Source of the DNA: Micrococcales bacterium
Lineage (GTDB): Bacteria; Actinomycetota; Actinomycetes; Actinomycetales; Dermatophilaceae
Length of the DNA stretch: 19,916 bases
Assembly (NCBI GenBank): GCA_003132125.1
Contig: PKWT01000502.1
Span: 2,140 to 22,055 of the forward strand
Direction: 5' to 3'
Shown here: one piece after another, positions 19,359 through 19,916 of the stretch
How positions within the stretch are numbered: the stretch's first letter is position 1
How the letters are laid out: every line of letters begins with the position of its first letter
Translations under genes and position numbers: made by a program
Notes under the pieces: generated by a model
The model's input: the letters and a program-made list of their open reading frames with translations, nothing else
Database searches by the model: none
Told to the model about the DNA's origin: nothing

Positions 19359-19685
19359 ATGAGCAACGGTAATGGAGTCTCCCGGGGTGATCACAACCGC
19401 AACGCCAGACTTTCTCGGCTCCGCGTGTTGGTGCCGGTGAGCAACGCGATCGTCGAGATCGATCTGGCCGATAATGAACAGATGGTGGTGGTGACCGACC
19501 ATGATTCAAACGTCCTGGCGCGGCGGACATTCCGCTGCCGGGCGTGGGATCTGGGGTCGCCGTTGGACTGGGCCAGGGAGCATGCGGGCAAGGCGGGCTT
19601 CGCTGGGGTGACGGTGGCGTGTGAGCCGACCGGGCGCCGCTGGCGAGTGCTCGGGCAGCTGGCAGCCGATCGAGGGATGTCCTGA
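19359..19685 (+). pseudogene. IS110-family transposase, N-terminal third only
   Basis: DEDD-type recombinase fragment of 108 residues; complete members have about 400. Seen: VSNAIVEIDLADNEQMVVVTDHDS with the first catalytic Asp (Asp35), RRTFRCRAWDLGSPLDWA, and VTVACEPTGRRWRVLGQLAADRG with the catalytic Glu (Glu89). The reading breaks at about 19677-19685 (ATG-TCC-TGA), just where the family continues towards the next two catalytic Asp residues. What follows does not resemble IS110 in any frame, so the 3' two thirds, including the Tnp_IS116/IS110/IS902 domain with its catalytic Ser, are missing and the element cannot move alone. The start is fixed by AGGAGG 7 nt upstream. Confidence 0.85.
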
Positions 19686-19801
19686 TACCGGGTGAACAGG
19701 AGATCGCCCGGCGACAGAGAAAACTTGGCGATCTGCTCGCCCACAAGGCCAGAGACGTACTTGCAGTCGTCAAGGCCTACCCGACCGCGGAAGCAGAACA
19801 A
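19680..19801 (-). pseudogene. Fragment resembling a type I restriction specificity subunit (HsdS)
   Basis: On the minus strand, about 40 codons read RVGLDDCKYVSGLVGEQIAKFSLSPGDLLFTRYQDIP. The ...KYV...E..KF.L.PGDLLFTRY pattern recalls the target-recognition domains of HsdS proteins, which set the DNA specificity of type I restriction-modification. Beyond 19801 the same frame meets stops, and on the other side it runs into the IS110 remnant, so only a broken piece is left. The likeness is a short motif match and could be misleading. Confidence 0.4.
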
Positions 19802-19916
19802 GGCTTCGGCGTCTGTAGAAAAGCAGGGGAGTTGGCCGTCTTTCGCTTACCCCGGGGCGATGATCTTGCCGTCGGTGAGTCAGTGCTGACAGGCATGGCG
19901 GCCGGCCTGCCGAAGT
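19802..19916. other. Unassigned accessory sequence to the window edge
   Basis: No gene is recognised. On the plus strand one frame stays open from about 19682 to the edge (containing RKLGDLLAHKARDVLAVVKAYP), but it matches no family I know and may be a shadow of the HsdS-like fragment. A small GTCAG-TG-CTGAC inverted repeat lies at 19879-19890. This looks like debris at an integration or recombination hot spot. Confidence 0.4.

Larger units (their letters stand above)
19180..19685 (+). mobile_element. Truncated IS110-family insertion sequence
   Basis: Comprises a non-coding left end with two stem-loops (outer border uncertain, somewhere between about 19180 and 19275) and the first third of the transposase. 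IS110 elements lack terminal inverted repeats, so the left border cannot be placed from this sequence alone. The right side ends abruptly near 19680, where unrelated sequence begins. The element abuts the 5' end of acVLRF1. Confidence 0.6.

Noticed and set aside
1..19916. CRISPR arrays, tRNA and rRNA genes
   Set aside because: No regularly spaced repeats of 23-40 bp, no tRNA-like cloverleaf ends or rRNA-like conserved stretches were seen on either strand.

Overview
The window is GC-rich chromosomal DNA, almost fully packed with genes, from an actinobacterium. The gene set points to Micrococcales, perhaps Intrasporangiaceae: a mycobacterial-type InhA-like enoyl reductase behind FabG, divergent GlgM-type glycogen synthase and GlgC, an F420-type luciferase-like oxidoreductase, DUF3099, SURF1, and an actinobacterial Vms1-like release factor (acVLRF1). 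The taxon is inferred from families and gene order, not from a marker gene.

Layout. 1-1544 (minus): NfeD protein followed by an SPFH/stomatin protein cut by the left edge. 1587-2414 (minus): cytosolic ABC ATPase. 2489-3259 (plus): unrecognised conserved-looking protein. 3294-4493 (minus) and 4556-5809 (plus): divergent glgM and glgC, the alpha-glucan pathway; glgC is translationally coupled to an LLM-family oxidoreductase (5806-6600). 6622-7845 (plus): phosphoserine phosphatase SerB. 7903-9455 (minus): fabG-fabI fatty-acid elongation pair. 9572-10155 (plus): DUF3099 membrane protein overlapping a small Cys/His protein. 10228-11052: SURF1. 11125-11886: an SDR-fold protein without the catalytic Tyr/Lys. 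11937-13034: secreted cell-wall-binding-repeat protein whose signal peptide carries an in-frame TGA. 13046-14950 (minus): ABC exporter. 15063-15917 (minus): enoyl-CoA hydratase/isomerase family. 15928-17526 (minus): ABC-F protein with an attenuator-like leader. 17686-18309 (plus): HAD phosphatase. 18364-19110 (minus): acVLRF1. 19111-19916: accessory junction, with the 5' third of an IS110-family transposase preceded by a structured non-coding end, then a piece resembling a type I restriction specificity subunit on the other strand.

The most useful observations are: (i) nine genes have a TANNNT -10 element 6-8 nt before the start codon, so the region is rich in predicted leaderless transcripts; (ii) the ABC-F gene has a hairpin plus T-tract with two competing upstream hairpins in its leader, a candidate antibiotic-responsive attenuator; (iii) the IS110 remnant has a 12-bp hairpin that buries its Shine-Dalgarno sequence, in the non-coding end where bridge RNAs of this family are encoded; (iv) a nonsense codon sits at codon 5 of the cell-wall protein; (v) two translation-related factors (ABC-F and acVLRF1) lie close together. 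No tRNA, rRNA or CRISPR array was seen, and apart from the right-hand junction no gene-free stretch exceeds about 160 bp.
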